Positions 1-8,431 are shown, counted from the stretch's first letter. The stretch: 64,000 bases of DNA from Amycolatopsis acidicola (GCF_007713735.2 NZ_VMNW02000005.1:124001-188000), one strand, 5' to 3'. The notes: generated by a model from the sequence alone, not told the origin. Program-made: numbers and translations.

Positions 1-265
1 GCAGCCCTAAGGCGAGATCGACCACCAGCTCGTCGGTGACGGCGTACAGCTCGAGCAGCCGCCGAAGATCCGCCTCGTCGATGCCGAGGTTGCCGCCTTC
101 CAGCCGGGCGATCTTGTTCTGCCCGCTGGCCGGACTGGCCTTGGGCCACACGGCCACGCCCGCGTCGCGCTGCGTCCACCGGCTTTGTTCACGCAGATGC
201 CGCAGCAGGGCGGCCAGCTGTTGTTTCCGTCCGGTCGGCGTGCGGGCCGCGGCGACAACGGTCAC
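1..265 (-). CDS. XRE-family HTH regulator, C-terminus cut by the window edge
   Basis: The minus-strand frame opens with GTG at 263-265 and runs off the left edge after 88 codons, starting VTVVAAARTPTGRKQQ. Residues 10-75 form a helix-turn-helix of the XRE/Cro type: RHLREQSRWTQRDAGVAV is the first helix pair, and NKIARLEGGN followed by DEADLRRLLELY is the end of the fold typical of the actinomycete XRE regulators that often carry a C-terminal DUF5753 sensor. The binding partner and the rest of the protein lie outside the window. It follows the response regulator gene on the same strand after 83 bases, so read-through is possible. The frame is convincing; whether DUF5753 follows is inference. 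Confidence 0.8.
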   Translation of the reverse strand, partial: MTVVAAARTPTGRKQQLAALLRHLREQSRWTQRDAGVAVWPKASPASGQNKIARLEGGNLGIDEADLRRLLELYAVTDELVVDLALGL

Positions 266-348
266 GGGCAGTCACTTCCGGTTCGCGTCTTGAGGTGGTC
301 CGAGCGTTTCAGGGCAACCAACGATCGCGCGGCCGTGACGTTCCGGAT

Positions 349-987
349 TCAGTCCGCCGATTTCGGTTTGAGCAGGCCGCGGTTGAACGCTTCCGCCACG
401 GCCGCCGCGCGGTCGTTCACTTCCAGTTTCGCGTAGATGTTCAGCAAGTGCGTCTTGACGGTGGCCTCGGTGATGAACAACGCGGTCGCGGCATCGCGGT
501 TCGTCCGCCCGCCGGCGACCAGTTCGAGCACTTCCAGTTCCCGTTTGCTGAGCGGCCCCGCGGACGGGGCGCGCATACGGTTCATCAGCCGCGTGGCTAC
601 AGAAGGCGAGAGCACGGACTCGCCCCTCGCGGCGGCGCGCACGGCTCGTACGAGCTCCTCGCGTGGCGCGTCCTTGAGGAGGTACCCGGTGGCGCCCGCT
701 TCGATCGCGGGCAGCACGTGGCTGTCCGTGTCGTACGTCGTGAGCACCAGAATCCGCACGGTTCCGCCGAGTTCGGCGATCGCCGCGACACCGTCCATCC
801 CCGGCATCCGCAGGTCCATCAGCACGACGTCCGGCCGCAACGCCCTCGCGAGCTGGACCGCTTCGCGCCCGTCGGCGGCTTCGCCGAGCACTTCGAACTC
901 CGGGTCGCGGGCGAACAACGCGCTCAGCCCGTCCCGCACCACGGGGTGGTCGTCGGCGATGAGCAGGGTGATCGGTCCGTCGTTCAC
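349..987 (-). CDS. LuxR/NarL-family response regulator
   Basis: This 212-residue response regulator starts at a GTG (985-987) that overlaps the kinase stop by four bases (GTGA), so the two genes are translationally coupled. Residues 6-120 are a receiver domain with acidic residues D12-D13, the likely phospho-accepting D58 in VLMDLRMPG, and the K of GYLLKDA. Residues about 148-205 are a LuxR-type DNA-binding domain (LSKRELEVLELVAGGRTN, then ATVKTHLLNIYAKL). It should be phosphorylated by the adjacent kinase and bind DNA as a dimer. Targets cannot be read from the sequence; the linked membrane protein gene suggests envelope or membrane-related control, which is inference. Confidence 0.95.
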   Translation of the reverse strand: MNDGPITLLIADDHPVVRDGLSALFARDPEFEVLGEAADGREAVQLARALRPDVVLMDLRMPGMDGVAAIAELGGTVRILVLTTYDTDSHVLPAIEAGATGYLLKDAPREELVRAVRAAARGESVLSPSVATRLMNRMRAPSAGPLSKRELEVLELVAGGRTNRDAATALFITEATVKTHLLNIYAKLEVNDRAAAVAEAFNRGLLKPKSAD

Positions 988-2213
988 GGGGTCGCCTCCG
1001 CGGGGTGCGCCGGGACGCGGGCGGAAAGCCCGGTGCCACCGCCGGGTTCCGTTTCCACCTGCAGTGTTCCGGAAAGTGCTTCGATCCGCTCCCGCATCGC
1101 GACGAGCCCGAAGCCGCCGCCCTGCCGTCCCGGGTCGAAGCCCCGGCCGTCGTCGCGGACGTCCAGCGCGACCTCGTCCTCCAGGTAGGACAACGTCACC
1201 CCGACCCGGCTCGCCTCCGCGTGCTTGGCCACGTTGGCCAGCGCCTCCTGCGCCGCCCGAAGCAAAGCCACCTCGCTCTCCGGGCGCAACGGGTGGGCGG
1301 TGCCGGTGGTGGTGACCTCGACGGCTGGCCCGTTCAGCGCCGACCACCGCTGCGCGACCTCCTCGACGGCTTCGCTCAACCGCCGCGTTTCCAGCTGTTC
1401 CGGGCGCAGGGCGTGCACCGAGCGCCGAGCCTCGGAGAGGCTCTCGCGCGCCAAACTCGTCGCGGCCGCGAAGTGCCGGCGCCACGCGTCTGGCTCTTCG
1501 CTGGCGTGCTCGGCGGCCTGCAGTTGCGTGATGATCCCGGTGAGTCCCTGCGCGAGCGTGTCGTGGATTTCGCGCGCCATCCGCTGCCGTTCGTCGAGCA
1601 TCCCGGCCTCGCGCGCCTGCGCCAGCAACTGCCGGTGCAACGCGGCGTTCTCCGCCAGGCTCAGTTCAAGCCTGCGGTTGCCTTCGGTGACTTCGTGCAG
1701 GGCCCGCTCCCGTTCCTCGTCGCGATTCTGGTTGCGCCAAAGGATCCACGTGAAAATCGACATCGGCAGGATGTTCACGACGAGCACCGCCGCGAACGCG
1801 ATCAGCCCGCCAGGACTCGTCTTGTCCAGATCCGCCGCCTGCGCCGTGCCCGCGACGATCGCCACCGCCGCCACCCCCGGCAGCCGCCATGGCCATCGCA
1901 GCAGCTGGAACGTGAAGACGTACAAGGCCGGGGCGAAGCAGCCGAACCACGGATCGCGCACCACCAGCACGGCCAGCAAGCCGATGAGCCCGGCGAGGAA
2001 CACGGCCATCAGGCCCGGACGTTCCCGCCACGCGGGCCGCACCGTGAACAACACGAGCATCCACGCCGCGACCGCCGCGCACAGAACGAGATCGACCAGC
2101 AGCGAACCGGGGCTCGCGTGCTTCACGATCACAGTGCACGCCACCAGGACCCCCAGCAGCGCATACGGCCCGATGGTGAGCACTGGTGACCAGTGGCGTT
2201 CCGGCTTGTCCAT
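984..2213 (-). CDS. Membrane sensor histidine kinase (HisKA_3 type)
   Basis: A 409-residue NarL/DesK-type sensor kinase. Residues 15-160 hold about five to six hydrophobic membrane segments with no large extracellular domain, which suggests sensing within or near the membrane. A coiled linker (165-205) leads to the HisKA_3 motif MAREIHDTLAQGL with H217 as the likely phospho-site, then an HATPase domain with the N-box EALANVAKHAEA and G-box DDGRGFD. I chose ATG 2211-2213; an in-frame TTG three codons upstream is less likely. It lies 10 bases after the small membrane protein gene and overlaps the response regulator by four bases, giving a three-gene operon. Confidence 0.93.
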   Translation of the reverse strand: MDKPERHWSPVLTIGPYALLGVLVACTVIVKHASPGSLLVDLVLCAAVAAWMLVLFTVRPAWRERPGLMAVFLAGLIGLLAVLVVRDPWFGCFAPALYVFTFQLLRWPWRLPGVAAVAIVAGTAQAADLDKTSPGGLIAFAAVLVVNILPMSIFTWILWRNQNRDEERERALHEVTEGNRRLELSLAENAALHRQLLAQAREAGMLDERQRMAREIHDTLAQGLTGIITQLQAAEHASEEPDAWRRHFAAATSLARESLSEARRSVHALRPEQLETRRLSEAVEEVAQRWSALNGPAVEVTTTGTAHPLRPESEVALLRAAQEALANVAKHAEASRVGVTLSYLEDEVALDVRDDGRGFDPGRQGGGFGLVAMRERIEALSGTLQVETEPGGGTGLSARVPAHPAEATP

Positions 2214-2223
2214 TACCCGCAAT

Positions 2224-2616
2224 CTAGCCGCGCGCGCCGAAAAACGAGCGCATCCGGCGGCTGTTCACCAGCAGTACGACGCCGAGCAGGAGCAGGCCGC
2301 ACACCCCTTGTTCGAGCTTGAACCACAGCGTGAACGTGCCGGGCAGCGCGAGGATCACGACGATCGCGACGAACAGGATCGCCGACGTGATGCGCAGCCG
2401 GAGGTACCCGCGGCTCGAGCCGCGCGCGGTCTGCACGGCGAACGCCAGGGTCAGGAACGAGGTGAGGGCGACGATGGTGCCGCGCACCAGGACGGCGTCG
2501 TTCACCATCGCGGAATCGTTGTACAGCAAGAAGATCGCGACGAGCGTCAGCAGGCTCAGCCCGACATAGCAGGCAATGAGGAGTCGTACGGCGTTGAGCG
2601 CGGGTGCGTGGGGCAT
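2224..2616 (-). CDS. Small four-helix membrane protein, first gene of the kinase operon
   Basis: The 130-residue product starts MPHAPALNAVRLL and has four predicted membrane segments (about residues 9-30, 40-62, 70-90 and 95-118) and a short basic C-terminus (NSRRMRSFFGARG). I do not recognise a named family. The TAG stop is 10 bases before the kinase ATG, so it is probably co-transcribed with the two-component pair. It could be an accessory sensor subunit or a target of the system. The function is not known; the operon position is the only clue. Confidence 0.75.
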   Translation of the reverse strand: MPHAPALNAVRLLIACYVGLSLLTLVAIFLLYNDSAMVNDAVLVRGTIVALTSFLTLAFAVQTARGSSRGYLRLRITSAILFVAIVVILALPGTFTLWFKLEQGVCGLLLLGVVLLVNSRRMRSFFGARG

Positions 2617-2713
2617 GCTTCGAGCCTCGCAACCGGGGCGCCGGCGCACATCGCCCGAACTCCCGAGATCCGCACCCGGTGCACCGGTGGAGCCGATCCA
2701 CCGATCGGTTGAG

Positions 2714-3319
2714 TCAGCCGCGCGGGACGAGCAGGCGCAGGAGTCTGACGAGGATGTCCGGGAGCTCTTCGTCCTCGTGCGCGATCCAGTACTCGTGCGC
2801 GCCGACCGTCGCGGCCAGCACGGCGTGGCCTGCCCCGATCGCGAACAGGTCGTCGGTGCGCGTGCCGCGGCGGTCCGCGACGAACTTCGTCGCGATCTCG
2901 CGCCATTCCGTATACCGCACAGCGGCTTTCTCCTGCACGGACGGGACGCTGAGCAACAGTTGCGCCCGGTGCAGAGCCCAGGTGCGCTCCTCCGGCGCAT
3001 GCTGCAGCGCGTCGGGCGCCGCCCGGCACAGCGCGTCGGCGTAGTGCTCGTCCGGTGGGGCATCGGCCAGCAGCTCGCGGAACCGGCCGATCTCGGCGGG
3101 CGACTCCACCCACAGCACGTCGGCCTTGGTGGAGAAGTAGCGGAAGAACGTCCGGCGGCTCACCCCGGCCGCCCGCGCGATGTCGTCGATCGTGGTCTGC
3201 TCGAAACCGCGCTCCAGGAACAGCTCCTGTGCCACGTCGGCGAGGTGATGAGCGCTGGTCAGCGCGGGCCTGCCGCCCCGGTCGACCTCGGCGCGGGGCT
3301 CCTGACGGGAACTGGGCAC
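2714..3319 (-). CDS. TetR-family regulator, MftR-like
   Basis: A 201-residue TetR regulator beginning at GTG 3317-3319. The N-terminal HTH spans about residues 20-68, with the recognition segment TIDDIARAAGVSRRTFFRYF. The rest is an all-helical ligand-binding domain. The wording RRTFFRYFSTKADVLW resembles the MftR-type TetR regulators found near mycofactocin genes, and the divergent neighbours are two mycofactocin-type SDR dehydrogenases, which supports that assignment. The 86-base intergenic region holds a near-perfect 21-bp inverted repeat (3345-3365) as its likely operator. Repression of the SDR pair and of itself is inferred. Confidence 0.88.
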   Translation of the reverse strand: MPSSRQEPRAEVDRGGRPALTSAHHLADVAQELFLERGFEQTTIDDIARAAGVSRRTFFRYFSTKADVLWVESPAEIGRFRELLADAPPDEHYADALCRAAPDALQHAPEERTWALHRAQLLLSVPSVQEKAAVRYTEWREIATKFVADRRGTRTDDLFAIGAGHAVLAATVGAHEYWIAHEDEELPDILVRLLRLLVPRG

Positions 3320-3344
3320 CGGAAGATTTTCGCATACGCTCGAC

Positions 3345-3365
3345 TTATGGCACAGTGCGCCATAA
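3345..3365. promoter_or_regulatory. Inverted-repeat operator between TetR and SDR genes
   Basis: The arms TTATGGC (3345-3351) and GCCATAA (3359-3365) are perfect inverted repeats around a 7-base spacer. Two of the three inner base pairs also match, giving 9 of 10 pairs across 21 bases. It lies 26 bases upstream of the TetR GTG and 40 bases upstream of the SDR ATG, where a TetR dimer would block both promoters. Confidence 0.75.
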
Positions 3366-3405
3366 CCTGGCTTCGTTACTCCGTCAGAGTGGACAGGAGA
3401 GAGGC

Positions 3406-4233
3406 ATGGGCAAGGTCGACGGCAAGGTCGCGTTCATCACCGGTGCGGCCAGGGGGCAGGGCCGAAGTCACGCGGTCCGGCTCGCGCGCGAAGGCGCCGA
3501 CATCATCGCGGTCGACACCACCGCGAAGGTCGAAAGCGTCCCGTATTCCCTTGCCACAGCGGAAGATCTGGCCGAAACCGTGCGTCAGGTCGAGTCGGCG
3601 GGACGCCGGATCGTGGCCAAGGAGGCCGACGTCCGTGACTCGGCCGCGCTCGCCGACGCGGTGAACGAAGGCGTCGCGAAGTTCGGCAGGCTGGACATCG
3701 TGCTCGCCAACGCCGGCATCTCCAGCCCGGCGCCCACGCTCGAAATGAGCGACGAAACCTGGCAGGACATGATCGACATCAACCTCACCGGGGTGTGGAA
3801 GTCGATCAAGGCCTCGGTCCCGCACATCATCAAGGGTGGCCGCGGCGGGGCGGTCGTGATCACCAGTTCACTCGCCGCGATCTACGCCAACCCGAACACC
3901 GCGCACTACAGCGCGGCCAAGGCTGGCCTGGTGATGCTGATGAAGGTGCTGGCGAAGGAGCTCGCGGAGCACAGCATCCGGGTGAACACGGTGCATCCGA
4001 CGACGGTGGCCACCGAGATGATCCTCAACGACGCGACCTATCGGCTGTTCCGGCCGGATCTCGAAGCGCCCACCCGCGCCGATTTCGAGGTGGCGGCGCG
4101 CGAGCTCAACCGGCTTCCGGTCGCCGCGCTCGAACCCGAAGACATCACCAACGCGATCATGTACCTCGTCTCCGACGACGCCAGGTACGTGACAGGCGCG
4201 ACGCAGGTCATCGACGCCGGAGGGGCGATCTGA
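3406..4233 (+). CDS. Mycofactocin-type SDR dehydrogenase
   Basis: A 275-residue short-chain dehydrogenase. The cofactor motif is TGAARGQGR (12-20), followed by SHAVRLAREGADII. NAG is at 102-104, the catalytic Ser is 154/155, and Tyr168 and Lys172 are in YSAAK. The GQGRSHA wording and the extra segment around residues 37-60 (VESVPYSLATAEDLAETVR) are the hallmarks of the mycofactocin-coupled SDR family, in which a tightly held NAD(P) is recycled by the redox peptide mycofactocin. An ATG start with the purine stretch GGAGAGAGG upstream is clear. It forms an operon with the next SDR after one base. The substrate, probably an alcohol, is unknown. No mft biosynthesis genes are in this window. Confidence 0.93.
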   Translation: MGKVDGKVAFITGAARGQGRSHAVRLAREGADIIAVDTTAKVESVPYSLATAEDLAETVRQVESAGRRIVAKEADVRDSAALADAVNEGVAKFGRLDIVLANAGISSPAPTLEMSDETWQDMIDINLTGVWKSIKASVPHIIKGGRGGAVVITSSLAAIYANPNTAHYSAAKAGLVMLMKVLAKELAEHSIRVNTVHPTTVATEMILNDATYRLFRPDLEAPTRADFEVAARELNRLPVAALEPEDITNAIMYLVSDDARYVTGATQVIDAGGAI

Positions 4234-4234
4234 A

Positions 4235-5092
4235 ATGGGACTGCTGGACGGGAAAGTCGCCTTCATCACCGGTGGTTCGCGCGGGCAGGGGCGCGCGCAC
4301 GCGGTCACCTGCGCGCGCGAGGGCGCGGACGTGATCATCTTCGACATCGCGAAACCGGTCGTGGAAACCGCCTACAAACTGGCGAGCCCCGAGGACCACG
4401 CCGAAACGGTGCGCCAGGTCGAAGCGCTCGGCCGTCGCGTGCTCGCCGTCGAAGGCGATGTCCGGGACCAAGCGGCGCTGGACGCGGCCGTGGCGCGGGG
4501 CATCGAGGCGTTCGGGCACGTGGACATCCTCATCGCCAACGCCGGGATCTGGACCCAGAACCCGTTCTGGGAGCTGACCGAGCAGCAGTGGGAGGAGATG
4601 ATCGGGGTCAACCTGACCGGGGTGTGGAAGTCGGCGAAAGCCGTCGCGCCGCACATGATCGAGCGCAAGAGCGGGTCGATCGTGATCACGTCCTCGGCGA
4701 ACGGGATCGAACCGGGGCTGAACTTCGCGCACTACGTTTCCGCCAAACACGGCGTGATCGGGCTGATGAAGAACATCGCGCTCGAGCTCGCGCCGCACGG
4801 CGTGCGCTGCAACTCGATCAACCCGGGCGCGATCCGCACCCCGATGACGGCTCACCAGGCGGCCTGGGACATGTTCGCCGGGCACGAGGGCGGCACCGAG
4901 GCCGAGATGATCGAAGGCGGCTACCACTATGCCGCGCTGCGCAACACTTCCTGGCTCGACCCGCAGGCGATCGCGGACACGGCGTTGTACCTGAACTCGC
5001 ACCTCGCCGCGAACGTCACCGGCGTGACGATCCCGGTCGACGCCGGCCACCTGCTGATGACCGGCGTCAACGCGAACCCCGTGAAGGACTAG
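4235..5092 (+). CDS. Second mycofactocin-type SDR dehydrogenase
   Basis: A 285-residue paralogue of the preceding SDR. It shows TGGSRGQGR (12-20), the same inserted segment (KPVVETAYKLASPEDHAETVR), NAG at 102-104, Ser153/154, and Tyr167 and Lys171 in YVSAK. Its ATG is one base after the stop of the first SDR, so the two are certainly co-transcribed. The pair differs mostly in the substrate loop near residues 195-235 (HQAAWDMFAGHEGG), which suggests different substrates or successive steps. Its TAG stop shares the tetranucleotide CTAG (5089-5092) with the TAG of the convergent permease. Confidence 0.93.
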   Translation: MGLLDGKVAFITGGSRGQGRAHAVTCAREGADVIIFDIAKPVVETAYKLASPEDHAETVRQVEALGRRVLAVEGDVRDQAALDAAVARGIEAFGHVDILIANAGIWTQNPFWELTEQQWEEMIGVNLTGVWKSAKAVAPHMIERKSGSIVITSSANGIEPGLNFAHYVSAKHGVIGLMKNIALELAPHGVRCNSINPGAIRTPMTAHQAAWDMFAGHEGGTEAEMIEGGYHYAALRNTSWLDPQAIADTALYLNSHLAANVTGVTIPVDAGHLLMTGVNANPVKD

Positions 5093-6414
5093 GACTTCCC
5101 GCGCTTCCCGGTGTGGTTGAACAGCAGGTTCAGCACGAAGGCGGCGAGCGTGGCGCTCGTGATCGCGCTGCCCGCGATGATCTGCGCCCACGCCGGGAAG
5201 CGGTGGTAGAACTCGGGGGCGACCACCGGCAGCATGCCGACGCCGATCGCGATCGCGACGATCAGCAGGTTGCCGGTGCCCTCGAACTCCACCTTGCGCA
5301 GCGCCCTGATCCCGACCGCGGTCACCGTGCCGAACATGACCAGCCCCGCCGCGCCGATCACCGGCCCGGGCAGCGAAGCGACCACTTCGCCCAGTTTCGG
5401 CACCAGCCCGAGCAGGACGAGGAACCCGCCCGCGGCAGCGGTCACGTACCGGCTGCGCACCTTGGTCACTTCGACGAGCCCGACGTTCTGCGCGAAAATC
5501 GTGTCCACGAAGGCGTTCATGAACCCGCCGAGGATGCCGCTCAGCCCGTCGCCAGCCAGCCCGCGCGCGACATCGCCGTTGCTGAGCGGTTTCCCGGTCA
5601 GCTGGCTGACGGCGAGCATGTCGGCCGTGGACTCGGTGAACGTCACCAGCATCACCACGCACATCGAGATCACCGCCGCGATCGGGAAATGCGGCGCGCC
5701 GAAGTGCAGCGGGGCCGTGATGCCGAACCAGCCCGCGTCGCCGACGGACGAGAAATCCACCAGCCCCAACGGAATCGCGACGACGGTGCCCACGATCAGC
5801 CCCAGCAGCACCGCGATCTGCGCGATGAACCCGCGTGCCCACCGGTTGAGCACGATGATCAGCACCACGATCCCGGCCGCCAGCGCCAGGTTCACCGGGG
5901 CGGCGTAATCGGGCGCGCTGCTGTCCTGCCCGGCGATCAGGCCCGCGGCAACGCTGATCAGCGAAAGCCCCACCACGGTGATCACCACGCCGCTGACCAG
6001 CGGCGGGAAGAACCGGATCGCCTTGGCGAACGGGACGGCCACCAGCAATCCGAAGATCCCGGCGGCGATCATCGAGCCGTATACCGCCTGGAGCCCGTAC
6101 TGCGATGCGATGAGGATCATCGGGCTGACCGCGGTGAACGTCGCCCCGGCCACCACCGGCAGCCGCACGCCGAGCACCTTCCCGACGCCCAGCGACTGGA
6201 TGATCGTGATCACCCCGGCGATCAGCAGGTCGGCGCTGATCAGCAGCGCGATCGTGCCGGTCGGCAGGTTCGCGGCGGCGCCGAACACCAGCGGCACCGT
6301 CACGCAGCCGGTGTACATCACGAGCACGTGCTGCAGCCCGAGGACGATCAGCCTGCCGGCCCCGACCGGGCTGTCGACGGGATGGCGTTCGCGGGTCGCT
6401 GCCGTTCTGGTCAT
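5089..6414 (-). CDS. NCS2 nucleobase:cation symporter (xanthine/uracil permease type)
   Basis: A 441-residue integral membrane protein with 12-14 hydrophobic segments, the usual size for NCS2 transporters. Family markers are FTESTADM (transmembrane segment 8, with the substrate-contacting Glu) and FAQNVGLVEVTK (the NCS2 QN-G signature). It should import a purine or pyrimidine base with a proton or sodium ion. The ATG at 6412-6414 follows a strong GGAGG seven bases upstream. No purine catabolic genes lie next to it; the upstream 0.9 kb is gene-poor. Purine versus uracil specificity cannot be settled by eye. Confidence 0.93.
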   Translation of the reverse strand: MTRTAATRERHPVDSPVGAGRLIVLGLQHVLVMYTGCVTVPLVFGAAANLPTGTIALLISADLLIAGVITIIQSLGVGKVLGVRLPVVAGATFTAVSPMILIASQYGLQAVYGSMIAAGIFGLLVAVPFAKAIRFFPPLVSGVVITVVGLSLISVAAGLIAGQDSSAPDYAAPVNLALAAGIVVLIIVLNRWARGFIAQIAVLLGLIVGTVVAIPLGLVDFSSVGDAGWFGITAPLHFGAPHFPIAAVISMCVVMLVTFTESTADMLAVSQLTGKPLSNGDVARGLAGDGLSGILGGFMNAFVDTIFAQNVGLVEVTKVRSRYVTAAAGGFLVLLGLVPKLGEVVASLPGPVIGAAGLVMFGTVTAVGIRALRKVEFEGTGNLLIVAIAIGVGMLPVVAPEFYHRFPAWAQIIAGSAITSATLAAFVLNLLFNHTGKRGKS

Positions 6415-7311
6415 GCATCAGCCTCCTAGCGCGGTTGTCCTTGTGGGAGGGAACGGCTGAGAAGGCCCGGAGACACGCCCGGCGTGTGAAGATTCTGTTT
6501 CGGCAGGTTTCCCGGGGGCGTGAGGGAGTCGATCGAGAGGGCGTGCCCGTCACTCGATCTGACTGGGCCGAGCGCGTCGTTCGTAGCCGATTGCGCTGAG
6601 TCCGCAGCTCGCCTCTCGATGACAGAAACGCTGCTTTCCTTTGCCTCGTAAGCGGTTCCGGCGTCTCGCCCGCCGTTTTCCACTGCCTCGCTTCAACGGC
6701 TTCGCGGACCTACGAGGCGCGAAGCCGTTGTGTCAGCGCACTTTCCACTCTACGGAGGTAACCTTGCCCGACCATGTCCTTTGCGCTTGACGGATGGTCG
6801 GCGGTGCTGCCATTATCACTTCATGCCGAACGGAAAGGGCGTGTCCGCCCTTAAGCGGTGAGCAGGCGGCGCGGGCGAAGTGCCCGCAGTGTCGTGGCTC
6901 CGCTTCATTTTGATCGGGATTTTGAGTTCGTACGCCGGGCCGTCGAGGCCCGTGTCACCTGGTTGAACTATGCCTTGAGATCGAGGCAGGGTTGTCTCCG
7001 CTGGCAGGCCGAGGGCCACGCGGAACCGTTGCCCGGTAACGAATATGGGGAAGTTTCACGACGGTGCGCCGTCCTGGCTGATTGACAACTCCACAGTGGA
7101 CAAATAGCGGCCGAACACCCCACCAACCGGTCGCGCCCGCCTCGCTCAACCACCGGAACATCCACCCCGTCACCGCGGCGAACCCCCCGCCACTTCGCCC
7201 GCGGCGAACGTCGCACGCCCAGAGCGAACACCGCCCCCGCAACCGATCTTGCCCGCCTACCGTCGACATCCCAGGCGGAAAGCAAGCAGGAACGAGAAGG
7301 TGAGGTCCGAC
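6415..7311. other. Gene-poor 0.9-kb region between the permease and clpP
   Basis: No reading frame here has convincing codon structure or family resemblance; the short open frames at 6426-6683, 6816-7019 and 6858-7085 are compositionally random. Base composition is less GC-biased than the neighbours. The region must hold the promoters of the permease (minus) and of clpP (plus) and contains one strong hairpin (6694-6730). A decayed gene or a regulatory RNA is possible but not shown. Confidence 0.5.
6694..6730. repeat. Perfect 13-bp inverted repeat
   Basis: CAACGGCTTCGCG (6694-6706) and CGCGAAGCCGTTG (6718-6730) are perfect inverted copies around an 11-base loop. There is no T-run on either side, so it may be a U-less terminator, a protein-binding site or part of a structured RNA. 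It lies 280 bases upstream of the permease start. Confidence 0.6.
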
Positions 7312-7896
7312 ATGACCCTGTCGATGGCCACGGAATCGCGGAGCGGGCAATCGATCGACGATTCCGTCTTCGAACAGCTGCTGAGGGACAGGATCGTCTT
7401 CCTGGGCTCGGAGGTGACCGACGAGGTGGCCAACCGGATCACCGCGCAGTTGCTGCTGCTCGCCGCCGACGACGCGGAGAAGGAGATCACCTTCTACATC
7501 AACTCCCCGGGCGGTTCGGTCACCGCGGGAATGGCGATCTACGACACCATGCAGCTGGTGAAACCGGACGTTTCCACGTGGGGCCTGGGGTTCGTGGCTT
7601 CGATGGGGCAGTTCCTGCTCTCCTCGGGCGCGCCGGGAAAGCGCTATCTGCTGCCGAACACGCGGATCGTGATGCACCAGCCGTCCGCCGGGATCGGTGG
7701 GCCGGCGGCGGACGTCGCGATCCAGGCGGAGGTGTTCGTGAAGATGAAGCGCCGCATCGCCGAGATCACCGCCCGGCAGACCGGCCAGCCGGTCGAGCGC
7801 ATCACGGCCGACGCGGACCGTGATCGCTGGTTCGATGCCGAAGAGGCGCTGAGCTACGGATTCGTGGACCACATCGTCGGAGCTGGCCAGAGCTGA
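7312..7896 (+). CDS. clpP: ATP-dependent Clp protease proteolytic subunit
   Basis: A 194-residue ClpP peptidase subunit, which would form a barrel with 14 active sites fed by a Clp ATPase. The catalytic triad is Ser97 (VASMGQ), His122 (MHQP) and Asp171 (DADRDRWF). The strand INSPGGSVTAGMAIYD is canonical. The usual GQAASMGAF around the serine reads GLGFVASMGQF, so this is a divergent paralogue rather than one of the tandem housekeeping clpP1-clpP2 pair; no partner clpP or clpX is adjacent. The ATG at 7312 has GAAGGTGAGG upstream; an upstream in-frame start at 7249 would add a basic low-complexity leader and is less likely. Confidence 0.93.
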   Translation: MTLSMATESRSGQSIDDSVFEQLLRDRIVFLGSEVTDEVANRITAQLLLLAADDAEKEITFYINSPGGSVTAGMAIYDTMQLVKPDVSTWGLGFVASMGQFLLSSGAPGKRYLLPNTRIVMHQPSAGIGGPAADVAIQAEVFVKMKRRIAEITARQTGQPVERITADADRDRWFDAEEALSYGFVDHIVGAGQS

Positions 7897-7931
7897 GGAA
7901 AAGAGCTTGCCAGGGGCGGCATCCTGACTGA

Positions 7932-8393
7932 ATGACGGACATTCGGATCCGCGAGCCCGAAGACCGGGAATTCGGTGCCGTCGCGGCACTGCGATGGCAT
8001 TGGGCGGCCGAGACCCAGGCCCCGGAGGCCACCCGTGACGAGTTCGTGCGGCATTTCACAGCCTGGGCACGAGACAACACGCACACGCACCGTTGTCTCG
8101 TCGCGTTGCGCGGCGGTGACGTGATCGGCATGGCCTTCCTGGCGACGGTCGAGCGGGTGCCCACCCCGCGCGCGTTCCACCGTCGTTCGGGTGACGTGCA
8201 GTGCGTCTACGTGGTGCCGGAGGAACGGGACAACGGAGTGGGTGGGCGGCTGCTCGGCGCGATACTGGACCTGGCCCGTGAACTGGGGTACGAACGAGTC
8301 ACCGTGCACTCCAGCCCCCGGGCGGTCCCGGCCTACCTGTGCCACGGATTCGAGGCCTCGCCCCGACTTCTGCAGAGTGTTTTGTCCATTTGA
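7932..8393 (+). CDS. GNAT-family N-acetyltransferase
   Basis: A 153-residue acetyl-CoA-dependent acyltransferase. The hydrophobic strand VQCVYVVPEERDNGVGGRLLGAILDLA includes the R/Q-x-x-G-x-G/A-like acetyl-CoA pyrophosphate loop (residues about 100-112), and GFEASPRLLQSVL is the terminal strand. It starts 35 bases after clpP and ends 38 bases before the patatin gene, all on the plus strand, so it may be in one transcript with them. The substrate is unknown. Confidence 0.88.
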   Translation: MTDIRIREPEDREFGAVAALRWHWAAETQAPEATRDEFVRHFTAWARDNTHTHRCLVALRGGDVIGMAFLATVERVPTPRAFHRRSGDVQCVYVVPEERDNGVGGRLLGAILDLARELGYERVTVHSSPRAVPAYLCHGFEASPRLLQSVLSI

Positions 8394-8431
8394 AACGGAA
8401 GATCCCAAAGATCACCGGATAAGCTCGGCGT

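Noticed and set aside
4588..6429. 613-codon open frame on the plus strand opposite the NCS2 permease
   Set aside because: Arg/Asp/His-rich random composition; the minus strand carries a complete transporter with family motifs.
6415..6700. Purine riboswitch in the permease leader
   Set aside because: No sequence pattern of the known purine or xanthine riboswitch cores was recognised; only a single hairpin.
6858..7085. 75-codon open frame upstream of clpP
   Set aside because: No family, no ribosome site; another open frame lies on the opposite strand at the same place.
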